64,000 bases of DNA. Origin: Pythium myriotylum (lineage: Eukaryota; Oomycota; Peronosporomycetes; Pythiales; Pythiaceae). Location: assembly GCA_023091665.1 (NCBI GenBank), contig JALJCQ010000028.1, forward strand, positions 1-64,000. Direction: 5' to 3'. Positions 40,876 through 52,133 of the stretch are shown here, in pieces; position 1 is the first letter of the stretch; each line of letters opens with the position of its first letter. The notes below the pieces were generated by a model. The model did no database searches. It was given only the letters and a program-made list of their open reading frames with translations, and was not told where the DNA came from. The translations under genes and the position numbers were made by a program.

Positions 40876-41607
40876 CTCGATTCGCCGGGATCATGGAGAC
40901 TTGGGCGCGGCCTGGTATTTTTAATTTCTTGCGCGTGCGATCGTTCTGGCTGGCGGGTTCTTGGTCTTTCACCACCAGCCAGCTCATGCACTTGAGGGAT
41001 ACATGTCAGCGACTAGCAGGGATGCATCGAATCCAGCATCCCACTCATTTTAGCGCCTTCACTCCTTGGTGGTGCGATCCCACCATCCCACACAAGTGCG
41101 TTAGGTGGTTGAGCCTCAGTGCCAAGGCTTCACTTGAATTATCATATCGCGAAGACATCGCATATTCCGAAAATGGCCGGTGCCGGGGATATAGCGATGC
41201 GAGCATGTCACCTTGCCCTTAAGTTCAGCATTTGCAGTGAGAGCCTTCGAATCGTCGCAGACTTAGTATCTCTTTCCTACTGCGGTGTGCAGGGTGGGAC
41301 GCCCCATTCTTCAATGGGTTATCGGTCAATACTACCAATGGGACAGTGAAGCCGCCAAAACCGGAAGTGCCGGAACGTGCCCAGAACGTGCGATGTATCC
41401 ATGCGACCGTCGCGTGATAAGTCGGATATGGTGAAACGTTGGGCCAGAGGGCGCTAGCATAGGTTGGTGTCATTCTTGCTTCTTCCCGTTTGGGCCAACC
41501 CACACGACGATACAAAACGGACTGCGGTGAACCGTCGAGAGTGGAGCCTGTGTCGTCATTTATTCATTTCTTCGCTCCCGACCGCAACCGTTCTCGCCCC
41601 AGCAACA
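40876..41607. other. Divergent intergenic region, no gene recognised
   Basis: About 730 bp between the start of the uncharacterised protein and the FYVE-GAF gene. Short open frames of 76-158 codons lack domain features. It probably holds both promoters. Confidence 0.5.
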
Positions 41608-43003
41608 ATGACTTTGGATAACGACATGCTGTACCCGTTCAACGAGAACTATGGTGGTCTCGTTGGAACAACCGGCCGTCCTCCCGTCATTCGAGGGGTT
41701 CCGATCTCATCGTGGAAGGCCAATGATCATGCTCCTCGATGCGGTATCTGTGTGAAGAAATTCGGGTTTCTTCGACGTCGCCATCACTGCCGCGCGGTAT
41801 GAAGGGCTAACTTCTCGTCGAATGCTCGTCGTGTGTTCTAATGTTTTGTGTTCTTCACAGTGTGGAGATGTTTGCTGTCGTCGCTGTCTCGGATTCTTGT
41901 TGGTCGACGTTCCACTCGCAGGCGTTGACATCTCTTACACCTGCCTTCGCTGCCTCACTCGCCACAACGCCAACCCGTCACTTCGTGAGGATATCGATAA
42001 TCTCGCCCAGACCATTGAGAGGCGAAATGATGCACTCGCTGCTCGAAGTCGACGCCACAACGGTACTGCACCTTCAACCCCTCATATCCCGACACCGCCA
42101 ATCTCGGCAGCAAACTCGCCAGCAGCGGCTGGCACACCGAGCGCTTCACCTCGTACCTGGGATTCCGACTACAAGGTCATCATTAGTCAGTATCATAATC
42201 ACAAGCTCCATTCCGTGTGCACACTGCTTGGGGACTACCTCGAGTGCAAGGGTGGTGCTATCGTGCTCATGGACGACACTGACGTCTGGGTTCTCGCCCA
42301 CAAGGGTCTCCGCTCTAACGCGATGCACTCGCCGAACTTCTTGTCGCTGTGTCACCATGCGATGAAAAGCAAAGAGACGTTCACGGCTTCGCGGGATCGA
42401 AAGAAATTGCCCCACAACCACCAAGAAGTCTACCGGTTCTTTGGAGCCGCCCCGATCTTCCATAAAGACAAGCAATTCACGCCGATAGGATGCATCGTTG
42501 CACTAGATACGAGGCTGCGAGACGAAGCATCTTGTAAACGTGTGAAGAAAACGCTTGAGAACCTTGCACGACTGGTTACCAATGCACTCGCAGAGGAGGA
42601 GAACGTCATGCGCATCTACTCATCAGGAGACTTCCGATACTTCGCCAGCGCGAACAACTCCCTGGATGGGCGGCCAACCATAAGCTCTAGCGCGGACACA
42701 CTACGACACGCCTCACCACTCCATCACGTCGGTGTCGAGTCACCGTTGACGTCACCCATGTCAGCAGTGGTGTCTCCTGTCGCTGGAAACGCGTCTGAGA
42801 GGAAATTACACCGATCGAACAGCTTCATCATCGGGGATGGAGTGAGTTTCTACGCGAGATATGCCGAAGAGGTCAGCCAGGAGTCTGCGCGGCTCAAACA
42901 TTCCAACAGCAGTCCAGAACCGAAGGATGCTGTATCCGGTCGAGCACCACCACCTCCTCCACCACGAACTCCCGGACGAGGCACGTACATGAAAGCTGCT
43001 TGA
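41608..43003 (+). CDS. FYVE zinc finger plus GAF-like domain protein (443 aa)
   Basis: Two exons (41608-41796 and 41861-43003) with a 64-bp intron falling inside the zinc finger. The spliced finger reads CGICVKKFGFLRRRHHCRAC then GDVCCRRC, including the RRHHCR basic motif that binds PI3P in FYVE domains. Residues about 165-330 (DYKVIISQYHNHKLHSVCTL ... GCIVALDTR ... LENLARLVTNALAEE) have the shape of a GAF sensory domain. The C-terminal 110 residues are Ser/Pro-rich and end with a polyproline stretch. It is probably an endosomal adaptor or sensor; the ligand is unknown. Confidence 0.85.
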
Positions 43004-43151
43004 CGGAGAGAGGACCTCAGAAACCAGAATCTGACGCGATCGAAGCGTCGACATTCGGTAGCAACCCATATTTATTGAGTGAGTCTTTAAACGCTTGTGG
43101 ACACGCCACTAATAAAATAGTACCTTGTGCTGTTGTCGAGACTTCGTGTTG

Positions 43152-46100
43152 TTACCTCGCGAAACCCATATCTTTCTTGTACACTGCCTTTTCGCGAGCT
43201 GTAGGCCGATCACCTAGCCAGTTTCCACTGCTCGTTCTTCGTTGGAATCGTTTCTTCTTGCGAACGTCGGTCGGTTCAAAGATGGCTTCGAGATCGCACG
43301 AATCCACGAAGTCAGGGAAAATTGATGGCGTCGGATCAATTGCATTTGGCCCAAACTGAATCCGGAGTGCGCGCTCGAGGTGTTCACGCTGAGCCCACTT
43401 CGGAATGTTTTTGGAATTGCGCTCCGTATCTTTTTCGTCTTCGCTTCCAGAAGACTCTTCATTTTCAGACATGACGTAAGTCGTGAGTTCTCTCGGCTCT
43501 GAGCTTGTAGGGACAGCATGTGTGGCCTTGGCGACTGTCTTCGAGGATTGGGACAGTAATGAAGACGTCGCCGCCCCAGCTATGCGTGACACGGGAACGG
43601 CAGTTGTTGCACTCTTAGGCATGGCTGCTTGATCTCTCTCCATGCCCAGCGCCTTCTTCTTCTCCATTCCAGATCTCATTTCTTGCAGACGCTGTTGCCG
43701 CTTCTTGGCCAACTCGAGTTCGCGTTGTTTCTTTTCTGTGGCTTGCTCCTGTTCACGTTTCAATCGAGCTTCTCTCTCCGCCTTTTCTTTCATCTGTGCA
43801 TACTTCTTCTTCTTTTCATCTTCAAGCTTACGTTGCTCCTTCCTTTTGTCTTCGTCAGCTTTTCGCTGTTCTTCGTACTTCTTTGCCAGCGCTTCTTTGC
43901 GCTTCGCCTTCTCGAGAAGCTTCTTCTGCTCAAGGAGGCGTGACTTCTCTGCCTGCTTGAGTGCACTTACACCCGGGGCTCTAGAACTGGAATTGCTACC
44001 CTGCGAGCTAGAGAGGTTCGCCGAATCTTTCTCGAGAAGCGATGTGAACGAGTGCAGGCCACTGACCAGGTTAGTAGGCTTACGAACAGCGCCACCGCCT
44101 AACGCAGCACCTGTTTGTTTGGGCCGGGCCTCGCTACCGGATACACTTGAGCTTGACGAAATTGTGGATGAAACAGAGTCTCTTCGTTTCGATGTCGAAG
44201 GGGCAGTTATCTTGCTTGAAGTCGAGGGTTTCTGGAAACTCTTGTCACTCGAGGATGGCTGCACTTGGTTGGAAGGAGGATCTTGACTCTTTGAAAGGCT
44301 CTTTCGCTTGGTTGTTGTTGGCTCCACTGTTTTACCGTGAGTCAGACTCGATCGCTTTCTTTTCGGAACATTTTCGATCACAGAATTGTCTCGTTCAGTG
44401 CTCGTGCGTTTTCGAAGAACTTCCGATGCAGACGTAGATTTTGATAGACTGGATCGCTTGGTCATCTCAGTCTCCTTTCCTCGGGCAACGCTGGTACGCT
44501 TCTTCGATGGATACAGCGTGGAGACACTGCTATCGACTAATATACTTGATCGTTTCCTCGTCACTGGTCTCTTCGTCTCGGTCTCTTGGGTTCGTTGTTC
44601 ATCTCCACGGCTATCCACCCTGGTGGTGGTATTCAAGACGGTGGTAACTTGAGCAGTCCCAGCCGTTTTCGCTTGATTTCGCTTTCCTTCATCCAGCGGA
44701 ACAATGTTAGCCGGTGTCGTTACCTCTTTCAGAGTTTGATCTGCTTGAACTGGGTCGCTTTCCCGTGGTGTGATTGATACAGATCCTGTCGACTCAGTTG
44801 TGCGACTTGAGTCCGTCACGGTCGGAGTATCAATCTGAAGTGGGGCCACATCCCGCTTAGGCCAAAAGAGGGAGCTGCTTTTGGCTTCTTCGAAGCGTTT
44901 TCTAGCCGACTGTTTCATTGCCATACGTAGCCGCTGAGCTTCACGCTGAATATTCTCTTGTTGCTCACGGCGTTTCCGCTCCTCTTCATCCTCGACTTGG
45001 TGTTTCGCTGAGTTGTGGCGCGGCTCACTGTGCGCAACACGCTCGCTTGTTGGTGCAACTTCGCCAGAATCGGGAGTTTTCAGCATCGACGAGATCGATC
45101 CGATCTCCAGCGAGGCGGAACGCGCTGACTGAGAAGATATCTCAGAAACGTAGCTTGGATGAATTGGGCTCTGGTCAGGTTGAGAGTCTTCGACGTAGCT
45201 CATACTCCCCGTGTAGCGCCGGGCCGCCGACAACGATGATATGGAGCTGGATCGAGAGGAGGAGGCCAACGATTTCACTCGTTCCATCAGCCCACGACTA
45301 GGGGTCTTAGAGTCGCTTGCCGGAGCGGATGGTTTGACTGTTGGAGCCGGGGTTTCGATAGTAACATTAGATGGCAGGGTTGAAGAAGCGATCGAGTTTT
45401 CTTGTCGCTGAACTTGTTCATCCTGCACCACAGACTGTACGCGAGGAGCAATCTCAGAGGTTAGTGTCGATGCGCGTTCCGAGCTTCCTACATGTGATCG
45501 ACTTGGGACTGAGGCCTCGTCGAACTTCTCTTCGTCAACTGGTTTCACCACGGCTTCTTCGGCAGACTCTTCAGTGGATTTCGAAGCATTCTCCACTTGT
45601 GTCTTATCACTTGGAGATGCTGACTCAGCAATCTCCGGTACTGCAGCAGGCGCTGCGAGCGGAACAGTTGCATCGGTTCTCTGCTTCGCAGGTTCGGGAG
45701 TTTGCACATCAATAGGATCAGAGTTTACCGCAAGATCTCTCGGGTTCACAGACGATTTTCGTCGCGGCGATTTTCGAGTGGAGTCATTCTTGCGCGGAAG
45801 AGGCTTCCCTTCTGGGCTTAAGAAAGCGTCGCTTTCTCGTACAATTTCATCTTCGACCATCGGAGGAGCTACATCGGATAGCGATTCCTTTGCTGTTGAT
45901 TTGGGGTTTTCTGAAGGCTCAGATTCGGAATGGACCAACTTGCTAGGGTCAGGTTGGTCTCCAGGTTGTTCTGTCGCAACTCCCGCGATGTTGACATCTT
46001 CGAGCGACATCCGTTCCGCTTCCTTCTCGGGTTCTGCACTCGTTACAGCGGATGGGGACAAATCCTCAGGCTCATTGACGACGACAATATCTTCCGTAGT

Positions 46101-47027
46101 AGCAACGCTGCCAGGAGTAGGTTCAGTCGTGCTGCTTTCCGACACTTCGTCAATGGTTTCAACGGGGGTATCTTCAACCATTTCCTCCTCGATTTCTTCC
46201 TCGTATTCCTCTTCAACCTCTTCCATGATCTCTTCCTCGACTTCCTCAGTGACCCAAGTCTCCAAGGCACCATCGTCATCAGCCATTTGCGCGGCATCCT
46301 CGGCAGCCAGAGCCTCAAGTAGTCGCTCGGCCAGTACAGCCTTGACGCCAGTCTGTTTGAGTCCTCTCTTCTTAAGCTCAGCCTTGAGATCAACGACCTT
46401 TAGGGCACTGACGTCGACCTGCGGGAGTGCTTTCTTCTCTTCCTTGACGAGCTTCTTCACCTTCTTCACGATCTTCTTGGGTCTCAGCACGGTTCGTGTT
46501 CTCTTCACAGTCCGTTTGGCCACTTTTTTCTCTGGTGAGACGTCAGCGTCCGACGTCAAATCGATGGGCGCGAGTGTCGTTGTCGCTTGTTCCTCTGCTA
46601 CTTCGGGTTCGTCAATGACGATAACCTCTGCCGCCTGTTCAGCAGTCTCATCGCTCTTCTTCGGACCCGAGAGCGGGCGCTTCTTGGACCCACGAGGCGG
46701 CTCATCCTCCTCCACCGCATCAAAGACTAGCCGTGTCGCAGCGCTCTGCAGGGGCGACGGCAGCACGGGCGTCTTCGGCTTGCCGGACGAGAGCGCGGTC
46801 GGCTTTTCCGAGTCTCTCGCGGGCGGCAGCAGCGGCGCCTTGGAGAACGACAAGCGCGGCGGCCGCGTCAGCTCCACGCGCACTTCGACCTCGATCTGCT
46901 TGCAGAGCTGCTGCAGCTCGATCTGGAGCCAGCCGAGGTTCGCGTGGTGCCGGTCCTCGACGCTCGTCAGGTGGTCGCGCGAGAGGTCTTGCAGGTGCTT
47001 TTGCACGCGGCGCACGGCGTCCCCCAT
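43152..47027 (-). CDS. INCENP-like chromosomal passenger protein with SAP domain (1291 aa)
   Basis: A single exon. The C-terminus matches the IN-box that binds Aurora kinase: IPKWAQREHLERALRIQFGP, then a cdLexIF pattern (SCDLEAIFEP), then FQRRTSSGNW, where the TSS serines are the usual Aurora phosphorylation site. Before it lies a long highly charged region (about residues 1040-1170, KKLLEKAKRKEALAKKYEEQ and similar) typical of the INCENP single alpha helix. A SAP DNA-binding motif (LKVVDLKAELKKRGLKQTGV) sits near residue 215-250, and the N-terminal 60 residues are helical. The middle is disordered and Ser/Thr-rich. It likely scaffolds Aurora kinase at centromeres. Confidence 0.85.
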   Translation of the reverse strand: MGDAVRRVQKHLQDLSRDHLTSVEDRHHANLGWLQIELQQLCKQIEVEVRVELTRPPRLSFSKAPLLPPARDSEKPTALSSGKPKTPVLPSPLQSAATRLVFDAVEEDEPPRGSKKRPLSGPKKSDETAEQAAEVIVIDEPEVAEEQATTTLAPIDLTSDADVSPEKKVAKRTVKRTRTVLRPKKIVKKVKKLVKEEKKALPQVDVSALKVVDLKAELKKRGLKQTGVKAVLAERLLEALAAEDAAQMADDDGALETWVTEEVEEEIMEEVEEEYEEEIEEEMVEDTPVETIDEVSESSTTEPTPGSVATTEDIVVVNEPEDLSPSAVTSAEPEKEAERMSLEDVNIAGVATEQPGDQPDPSKLVHSESEPSENPKSTAKESLSDVAPPMVEDEIVRESDAFLSPEGKPLPRKNDSTRKSPRRKSSVNPRDLAVNSDPIDVQTPEPAKQRTDATVPLAAPAAVPEIAESASPSDKTQVENASKSTEESAEEAVVKPVDEEKFDEASVPSRSHVGSSERASTLTSEIAPRVQSVVQDEQVQRQENSIASSTLPSNVTIETPAPTVKPSAPASDSKTPSRGLMERVKSLASSSRSSSISSLSAARRYTGSMSYVEDSQPDQSPIHPSYVSEISSQSARSASLEIGSISSMLKTPDSGEVAPTSERVAHSEPRHNSAKHQVEDEEERKRREQQENIQREAQRLRMAMKQSARKRFEEAKSSSLFWPKRDVAPLQIDTPTVTDSSRTTESTGSVSITPRESDPVQADQTLKEVTTPANIVPLDEGKRNQAKTAGTAQVTTVLNTTTRVDSRGDEQRTQETETKRPVTRKRSSILVDSSVSTLYPSKKRTSVARGKETEMTKRSSLSKSTSASEVLRKRTSTERDNSVIENVPKRKRSSLTHGKTVEPTTTKRKSLSKSQDPPSNQVQPSSSDKSFQKPSTSSKITAPSTSKRRDSVSSTISSSSSVSGSEARPKQTGAALGGGAVRKPTNLVSGLHSFTSLLEKDSANLSSSQGSNSSSRAPGVSALKQAEKSRLLEQKKLLEKAKRKEALAKKYEEQRKADEDKRKEQRKLEDEKKKKYAQMKEKAEREARLKREQEQATEKKQRELELAKKRQQRLQEMRSGMEKKKALGMERDQAAMPKSATTAVPVSRIAGAATSSLLSQSSKTVAKATHAVPTSSEPRELTTYVMSENEESSGSEDEKDTERNSKNIPKWAQREHLERALRIQFGPNAIDPTPSIFPDFVDSCDLEAIFEPTDVRKKKRFQRRTSSGNWLGDRPTAREKAVYKKDMGFAR

Positions 47028-48029
47028 GGCGAGTGACCCCTCGATCGAAAGCGGAGACGCGCGCGCAGTCGATGGGCCCTGTCTCTGCCGCCTGCGAGTC
47101 GCTCCGTCGTCGTCGCGCGGCGATTTCCTTGGCGCGGTTTCCCCTTTTGGCGTGGCGCGAGGGGCTTTCCGACCGGCGGCCGAGTTTTTTGAGTGTTTGC
47201 GCCGAGGTGAAGGTTAACCGTGAGGTTAACTTCCGGTTGAAAACAGTTTGCCCGGGGTTTTTCTTTTCGCGCGCGAGGTTCAAATGTTCAAAAGAACCTC
47301 AAATAGAGGATCAACACGCCTAGTTGAACCTAAATCTGCAGAGATATCAGGTGGACAGATCCGAATGTGATGAAATAATGTGGTGTACACGACAGAGACC
47401 TTCACTCTTGGGTCGGGTCAGGAAAGTGCACACCTGGCAGAAATGCATTTGTGCTTCAAGACTCGCCTTGGATGATGTTGGATGCAGCCGACTCCACACT
47501 CATTCTCTGTGTGATTTGTCATGTTGCTCACGAAATGGTTGTCTTTATCGGCTTAAACCGCTGATTTGAGCAGATCGACGCTCAATCGATATGGTATCAC
47601 TGCACCACAATCCTCTACTGAGTCACTGCATCCCATTGAACGAGAGCACACTACAACATGCCGGAAGCTCCAAGTCAAGAACACACAAGCATCAGCATAC
47701 GAAGTAGTGTGGAGAAGAAAAATGTTCGGCAATCAAGCAGTCAATTCTCTTGACTCGCTTCTTTGCCTTTGTTCACGATATCCGCTAGGCTCAACATGGT
47801 TCGGTCCACGACGCGTGTGTGTGAAGAAGTCAGAAAAGTTACAGCAACGCAAGTGTATTTGTTTAATGCACGAATGAGATGCCAGACCATCTCTTCGGCA
47901 GTATACTACCGCCCATTTTGGTGTCGTGGCAGATCCCTCCGTTCTAGCTCTCTATAATCTTTTTTCCGATTCCTCACACATTGTCCGCTAACACTTCTAA
48001 AGTGTAGCTCAAATCACCGGCCTGATCCT
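47028..48029. other. Intergenic, no gene recognised
   Basis: About 1 kb from the INCENP-like start to the stop of the first purple acid phosphatase. Near 47208-47240 the motif GGTTAAC is repeated (AAGGTTAACC and GAGGTTAACTTCC), which might be a binding site close to the INCENP-like promoter. Small open frames on the plus strand (47324-47957) lack features. Confidence 0.5.
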
Positions 48030-50054
48030 CTAAGCGGACCACTCATGGTCTGACACAATCCATTTCTCATCAGTAACTTGGTGGCCGCGTACACGTGCAA
48101 ACTCGAAATGCGCATGGGTGCGGTTGAAGACATGGAGGCGGCCGTAGCCATATTCGTTTTGCACGTTTTCCGACCACGGTTTGTCCCAGTATTGCGCGTC
48201 ATCCACCACAGCGCCTGCTGAACCAATCATGATGTGGATCGGCGCCTGCGTGAAGCCATGGCGGTTGTCATCCACGCATTTACCGTCTCGCACCGCACAA
48301 ACGCGTTCGTAGGCGTGGTAGTGGCCGCTAAAGACGAGATCTACCGTGTACTTGAGAAGCAGTGGTTCGAGCGATTCGCGCAGCAGCAACGAGACGTTAT
48401 AATCCGGCTCGTATGCTTGAGAGCAGTATATCGCACGATGCAACTGCAACACTAACCATGGAGTCTTCTTACGGTTGACGTTTTTGAGGTCGCTCACGAG
48501 CCAGTTGTACATCGGCGAACCGGGCGAGACGTCGTGCTCGCTGCTGATGATAGTGTGATGAGTAAGCCCGATTTCAAAACTGTACCAGAACACGCCGTTG
48601 CCATTGTCAGGCATGTGGAATCGCTTCGCCGTGGGCAGCGCACATTCGCCGCCCGAGTCCTGGCCGTAGTTGCCTTCCTTTGGATGCCAACCATTCGTCG
48701 CGCCTGCGCCGGACACATCATGCTCGCCGCCAGTCGTGTAGTCATACTCGTGGTTGCCTACAGCCACCATGTACGGCAGCTTACTCGCGAGTGGTTCGAT
48801 CCACGCGCCAAACTGGTCCCACTGGTACGTGCGGCCTCTTGCATAAGACAAATCACCAACATGGAGCACCCCGACGTAGTTGGCCGCGACACCGTGGTTT
48901 TTGTTGAAATCCTGGATCATGAGGCTCATCGTGTTGCCTGACAAGCTCGGCATCGACACTCCTTCCACAAACGATTGGAACTTCTTTGGTTCAGTCTGAG
49001 GCTCCAAAATGTGTTCACCGAGATCGCCGAACACGAAGTAGCTTTGCGGCAATGACTCCGCCTCGTCTGGCGGTATACCAGCGGCAGGAGGTTGCACAAA
49101 AGTGTATTCCTTGCTCCAAACTCCGTTGGCGGACCCGATCTTGTACCGGTACGTCTCTCCTGGCTCCAGATCTATGAGTACGGCGTCGTGGATATGTCCC
49201 GGGTGGCGAAAAAATGACGCCGACCGAGTGCGCGCGTGGCCGCTGCACATATCGTCAGAGTCGTATGTCTCTGTGCGGTTCGCGAACACGTGCATGGACG
49301 AATGTGTGTCGGAAGTTTTCGAGTAGATGATCTGCGGCTCGACCACTCGGCCCGTGACCCAGTGGACGCGCATCTCGTCCGGACGGGTTGTGGCAGCGAG
49401 ACGAACTCCCACAGGCTCGGTATGGCCGCGTTCCATCTCGACGTACTCCGACTCACCGACGTTCTGGTACACGAGCGGCTCGACAAACTGCAGGTACCGG
49501 AACTGGTACGAGCACCGATGGTTCACGAGTGGCCCGGTCTCGAACGTCCCTGTCAGCCGCCCATCGTCTGTGACCGAGTAGTCCACGTCCAGCACGTACG
49601 CATAGTCGAAGAAGTTGAGATCGCGTGGGCGCGCGGCGTCTTCATCGCGTGCGATGGTCGGCTCTTCCTCGTCCACGCAGTAGACGGCGATTGTGTCGGC
49701 CACGTCGATCTCGTCCGTCGCGACAGCAAACTCGAAATGCACACGCACGGCTTCCATGTGGCGCACGATCGTCGTGTTGACGTGCACGGCGACGGTTGGC
49801 GTGTCCGAGGGCAGCACTTTGCACGTCTGGCCGAAGCGCTCGCACGGATGGAAGCTGTTGTGGAAGCGCCACGCGCCGCCGCGGTGCCAATTCGGGTGGA
49901 CGTGGTCGTACTCCTTGGAGAAAAGCTCGAGCAGCGGCTTGTCCGACGGGTCGCGCGGCGTGTGGAGCGCGCCCTCGTGGACGCGCAGGTTTAGCGCCTC
50001 AGCGGCGGCGGCGAGCGCGGCGACCGCGAGCGACGAGGTGGTCGACCATCTCAT
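48030..50054 (-). CDS. Secreted purple acid phosphatase (674 aa)
   Basis: A metallophosphoesterase with an Fe-Zn/Mn type centre, predicted to release phosphate from organic esters outside the cell or in a lysosome-like compartment. A signal peptide (MRWSTTSSLAVAALAAAAEA) is followed by a large N-terminal fibronectin-like region and then all five metal-binding blocks: FGDLGEH, HVGDLSYARG, VGNHEYD, LQLHRAIYC and SGHYHAYER. The length fits the long plant-type purple acid phosphatases. It is a diverged paralogue of the gene at 52393, in opposite orientation with TRM6 between. Confidence 0.93.
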   Translation of the reverse strand: MRWSTTSSLAVAALAAAAEALNLRVHEGALHTPRDPSDKPLLELFSKEYDHVHPNWHRGGAWRFHNSFHPCERFGQTCKVLPSDTPTVAVHVNTTIVRHMEAVRVHFEFAVATDEIDVADTIAVYCVDEEEPTIARDEDAARPRDLNFFDYAYVLDVDYSVTDDGRLTGTFETGPLVNHRCSYQFRYLQFVEPLVYQNVGESEYVEMERGHTEPVGVRLAATTRPDEMRVHWVTGRVVEPQIIYSKTSDTHSSMHVFANRTETYDSDDMCSGHARTRSASFFRHPGHIHDAVLIDLEPGETYRYKIGSANGVWSKEYTFVQPPAAGIPPDEAESLPQSYFVFGDLGEHILEPQTEPKKFQSFVEGVSMPSLSGNTMSLMIQDFNKNHGVAANYVGVLHVGDLSYARGRTYQWDQFGAWIEPLASKLPYMVAVGNHEYDYTTGGEHDVSGAGATNGWHPKEGNYGQDSGGECALPTAKRFHMPDNGNGVFWYSFEIGLTHHTIISSEHDVSPGSPMYNWLVSDLKNVNRKKTPWLVLQLHRAIYCSQAYEPDYNVSLLLRESLEPLLLKYTVDLVFSGHYHAYERVCAVRDGKCVDDNRHGFTQAPIHIMIGSAGAVVDDAQYWDKPWSENVQNEYGYGRLHVFNRTHAHFEFARVRGHQVTDEKWIVSDHEWSA

Positions 50055-50391
50055 TTTCGACTCTGATCGACGTCGGTCTGTCTGTCGTCTTCGGGGGGAT
50101 AAGAGGGACTAGTGCAACTTGAAGACGACTCAAGAGCAACATGGACGCAACATAGATGGTAGTCATCCAGAACACACACTGTCTCACTGACGCACTTGAG
50201 TACCACGTATCCGATTTGACGGATTCGGAGATGAGGAAAGTTGAGGCGGGAGTTCTTGATCTTGACGTGAGTTTTGTTCCTAAGTTCACCGATTCACTTT
50301 AAAACTGCAAAGGATGAAAGGATCGAGGGACGAGAATACTGTAACCATGGAATGGGTGTATGTATGGGCTTACAACATTTGGGGAGTTCAT
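50055..50391. other. Intergenic, promoter of purple acid phosphatase
   Basis: 337 bp upstream of the minus-strand phosphatase and downstream of TRM6. No gene is seen. Confidence 0.5.
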
Positions 50392-52133
50392 CTACGCCGT
50401 CTTCGCTCTCTTCGCGGACTGTTCCGCACTATCTTCGTTGCTGCTGGCATCCTGCGTCACTGGCTCGGCCTCAGCGTGAGCCCGCGATGCGATGAGGGCT
50501 CGCAGCTCGGGTCCGCTAAGGTGACTCACTTTCGTTCCGGTGAGCAGGTAGCCACTGAAGTTGTTCATCTTCATCTCTGGATGAGTTCGACCGGGCAAGA
50601 TCTGGTGCTCACGGGTCCAGGTTTCGCTCAACTGCATGTCGACGATCGAGTCCATCTTCTGCAACGTGTGGAAAAGACTCGAGAGAGGCTCAAGGTACTC
50701 CGAGTACACGACAAACGGGCGAGAGCACTTGAGATATGGAAGCAGAGCGAGCAGCACATTCTGTGGGTTGTAGTGGGTCGCGATCACGAGGCTGTCCGAC
50801 TGTTCGCGAATCCAGTTGCGAACGACCTCAGCCGGCTCGCGCTTCACTTTGGTCTCGGCGCGCTTGGCCTTGCGCTCAAAATACTTCTTCTGCTCCTCTT
50901 CAGTGTACTGGGCAATGCGCTCAGCCTCCAGGCGCTTCTTCTCTTCTTCGGTGAGACGGTCCTTCATGATCGGGTCAGTCTCCGGGATCTCACTCTCGCT
51001 CTGAACATTCAAAACCATCACTGTAAGCGCTCTGTGGGCTAATAGGCAAGCGGTCGATGAATTGCACGAACCATTTCCAGGTACTTGACAGTGTTCAGTG
51101 GGAACGAGTGCACTGATTCCAGGTGCTTCTTCTCTACAAAAGCCGAGTTATTGTCAACCTCCCTGACTGAGGATTTTCGAGTGTACAGTCTGGTCTTACC
51201 AAAATTGAAGCGACGGAAGATATCGTTCGGGAGCTGCTGTCCTTCGTATCCCGCGAGGATGCGCCCGAGTCCGTTTTGGCGTTCGACGATGGCGCCAGTG
51301 ACGAGACCCATGCACGTGTCGACAATGAGCACCTGAGCCGTGGCATAAATGTTTGCATACACCAGCAGCTGGCCAAGCGTGTCTTCGCGCATGTTGCAGA
51401 TCTTGCTTGGGTTCTTCATGCGGTATGTGCGGCACAGCGACTCGGCCGTGCACTTGAGGAAGCGTACACGAGGCATGTACTTTTGCTGCTTCTTCTTCAG
51501 ATACTTTTGCTTGGAGAACTCGGTCTTGGACTCCCAGGTCTCGCTGTTTTCGACGAGCTTCTGGATGATCTCCTGGCCCGACACGCCGCTCTCGCGAAGC
51601 TCGGCAATGTCCTGGCCGTTGAGCTTCTGTGCCGAGTTCGAGTCGACGTAGTTGCGGTTGTTCTCGGTCGGCACTTCAAACTCGCCCACCTCTGTCGTCC
51701 CCAATACCAGTCAGCCCACGGCGCAAACAGTGCGAACCCAAGCTCCACTCGCTATCCACGCACCAGCAGCGACCGGGTCCGGGAAGAGTCCGCCATCGAC
51801 CTTCACGAGCTTCTTGTTCTGCTCTTCAAAGATCGACCTACAAATACGCACATGACATCACCACGACCACCAACACAACCCCACATCAATCATCTCATCC
51901 GCACCCATAGCGAGCGCCAATGACGGGCTTGACAGGCGTGAGCTTCTTGCCGACGCGGATGTTGGAGCTGTCCAAAATCCACTGTCAGCACCATTTCTCG
52001 GGCTCTACGGAGCGCCCGAGCGCGCGAGCGCCACGCACTTGTTGGCCTTGATGTCCTGGAAGAAGAGCCTCCCGTCGCTCGTCTCGCAGATCACCGTGTC
52101 GCCCTCGTAGATCACGTTCTCCTCGCGCGCCAT
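50392..52133 (-). CDS. TRM6: tRNA (adenine-58-N1) methyltransferase non-catalytic subunit TRM6
   Basis: Six exons: 52039-52133, 51905-51967, 51764-51837, 51200-51691, 51068-51133 and 50392-51020. Phases agree at every junction and the product is 472 residues. The N-terminus (EGDTVICETSDGRLFFQDIK), the central GQDIAELRESGVSGQEIIQK and YLKKKQQKYMP, and ATAQVLIVDTCMGLVTGAIV identify the Gcd10p/TRM6 family, which pairs with TRM61 to methylate A58 of tRNAs including initiator tRNA in the nucleus. The family has a degenerate methyltransferase fold and no catalytic motif. The last intron (51021-51067, 47 bp, donor GTGCAA) is the least certain. Confidence 0.87.

Noticed and set aside
45574..47217. 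547-codon plus-strand frame opposite the INCENP-like gene
   Set aside because: It is Ser/Thr-rich low-complexity antisense of the acidic and basic sense repeats. The sense strand has clear SAP and IN-box motifs.
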